Assembly (NCBI GenBank): GCA_902494945.1
Contig: CABUVF010000123.1
Location: forward strand, 1 to 6,552
DNA from: an uncultured Collinsella sp.
Lineage (GTDB): Bacteria; Actinomycetota; Coriobacteriia; Coriobacteriales; Coriobacteriaceae
Reading direction: 5' to 3'
Length of the DNA: 6,552 nucleotides
Each line of letters begins with the position of its first letter. The first letter of the stretch is position 1. Below, piece by piece: positions 6,226 to 6,552 of this stretch. Made by a program: the position numbers and the translations under genes. Under the pieces are notes generated by a model. That model had not been told where the DNA came from, searched no databases, and worked only from the letters and a program-made list of their open reading frames with translations.

Positions 6226-6369
6226 TTTCGAACAAATAGTAGCTCACCGTGCAATGTTTCTCATCTTTCGACAACTTTTCAAAACCTGTTGAAAACTTTG
6301 GAAAACGGACGAAAAGTTCTCAACATTGCCAACATGACCTGTTGAAAACTCGATGAAATATCGTGAAAA
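6226..6369. other. oriC segment: dense DnaA-box cluster upstream of the dnaA operon
   Basis: Two perfect TGTTGAAAA sites (6287-6295 and 6340-6348) share the 14-mer ACCTGTTGAAAACT. Weaker sites, matched by eye, are TTTCGAACA (6226-6234, 7/9), CTTTCGACA (6265-6273, 7/9), TTTTCAAAA (6276-6284, 8/9), TTTGGAAAA (6297-6305, 8/9 to TGTGGAAAA), TTCTCAACA (6317-6325, 8/9), TTGCCAACA (6326-6334, 7/9) and TCGTGAAAA (6361-6369, 7/9). Both orientations occur. The cluster overlaps the leader of the GHKL-dnaA operon, whose promoter should lie here but could not be identified with confidence, so DnaA autoregulation is likely. In the rest of 6203-6547, positions 6370-6445 show nothing further I can name. Confidence 0.8.
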
Positions 6370-6445
6370 GTTGCCATGCACCGCTAAATCGAGCTCGGCT
6401 TATGGGGGAACCGTGTGAACTGCGCAACCTTTTACCTTTGATTTC

Positions 6446-6475
6446 TTGACATTTGAACATTGATTTCCCTACAAT
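6446..6475 (+). promoter_or_regulatory. Sigma-70-type promoter for the rightward (rpmH) gene
   Basis: A perfect -35 TTGACA (6446-6451) and a -10 TACAAT (6470-6475, 5/6) are separated by 18 bp. Transcription would begin near 6482, giving a leader of about 65 nt before the ATG. The strength fits a ribosomal protein gene. The promoter points away from the dnaA operon. Confidence 0.85.
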
Positions 6476-6501
6476 CTTCAAGCTCACGTGTCTATATCTG
6501 C

Positions 6502-6519
6502 GTCCGCGCCCCCGCGGAC
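6502..6519 (+). other. Leader hairpin upstream of rpmH
   Basis: GTCCGCG (6502-6508) pairs with CGCGGAC (6513-6519) around a CCCC loop, a 7-bp all-Watson-Crick, GC-rich stem in the 5' leader, ending 14 nt before the Shine-Dalgarno. No T run follows, so it is not an intrinsic terminator. It may stabilise the messenger or influence translation; the role is inferred. Confidence 0.6.
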
Positions 6520-6547
6520 ACTCGAAATGCAGCAGGAGGAACTTAAG

Positions 6548-6552
6548 ATGAA
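6548..6552 (+). CDS. rpmH: Start of a rightward gene, probably ribosomal protein L34 (partial)
   Basis: Only ATGAA is inside the window. The start is fixed by an AGGAGG Shine-Dalgarno (6534-6539) 8 nt upstream. rpmH, usually beginning M-K-R, lies divergent from dnaA across the origin in most bacteria, so L34 of the large ribosomal subunit is the expected product, followed by rnpA and yidC. This rests on context and the two visible codon fragments. An in-frame ATG at 6527 lacks a Shine-Dalgarno and would add seven residues; it is not favoured. Confidence 0.65.

Noticed and set aside
6235..6264. Minus-strand promoter for the GHKL-dnaA operon (TTGCAC and TACTAT)
   Set aside because: The two hexamers are only 7 nt apart, and other pairings with correct spacing match poorly.
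5123..6292. Plus-strand open frame opposite the GHKL gene, giving Leu/His/Arg-rich protein
   Set aside because: The Leu/His/Arg bias is the mirror of the Gln/Pro/Tyr-rich coding strand, and the minus-strand frame has clear ATPase motifs.
6502..6519. Leader hairpin as an intrinsic terminator or attenuator
   Set aside because: No T run follows on either strand, and no alternative antiterminator pairing was seen.
6527..6547. Upstream in-frame ATG for the rightward gene
   Set aside because: It has no Shine-Dalgarno of its own, and it would place AGGAGG inside the coding region. The ATG at 6548 is ideally spaced.

Overview
This window is the chromosomal replication origin region of a GC-rich actinobacterium. 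The order (read on the minus strand) is GHKL-ATPase gene, dnaA, dnaN, recF, dciA/DUF721, with the start of a divergent gene, almost certainly rpmH, at the right edge. A dnaN-recF-DUF721 string is typical of Actinobacteria. The variant DnaA boxes, the unusual DnaA recognition helix and the extra ATPase gene before dnaA suggest a Coriobacteriia member (Collinsella-like). That placement is inference from memory, not a search result.

Layout from left to right. Positions 1-45 hold a strong minus-strand Shine-Dalgarno at the very edge, so another minus-strand gene (gyrB would be expected) starts just outside. An 11-bp-stem intrinsic terminator (46-75) closes the recF-dciA transcript. dciA (102-665) overlaps recF (652-1758) by 14 bp, and recF starts 9 nt after dnaN (1768-2871). 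The dnaN-dnaA gap (2872-3109) holds an AT-rich stretch, five DnaA-trio-like triplets and a set of DnaA-box-like sites: a basal unwinding module in the same order as in Bacillus subtilis. dnaA (3110-4834, GTG start) carries a near-consensus parS site inside its linker-coding part (4460-4475). A 450-aa gene (4850-6202) ends 15 nt before dnaA. It encodes a GHKL ATPase domain, a Gln/Pro/Tyr/Met-rich low-complexity linker and a C-terminal winged-helix-like domain. The 345-bp gap 6203-6547 holds a second dense cluster of DnaA boxes (best form TGTTGAAAA/TTTTCAACA), then a good sigma-70-type promoter, a leader hairpin and the ribosome binding site of the rightward gene.

How it works together: DnaA would bind both box clusters (a bipartite origin flanking the ATPase gene and dnaA) and melt DNA next to dnaN by assembling on the triplets. 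DnaN is the sliding clamp, DciA loads or assists the replicative helicase, RecF acts in gap repair and fork restart, and parS recruits ParB for origin segregation. The GHKL/winged-helix protein is the least explained gene. Its place as first gene of the dnaA operon, with its 5' end in the DnaA-box cluster, makes it a candidate lineage-specific regulator of dnaA or of initiation. No mobile elements, CRISPR arrays, tRNA or rRNA genes were seen.
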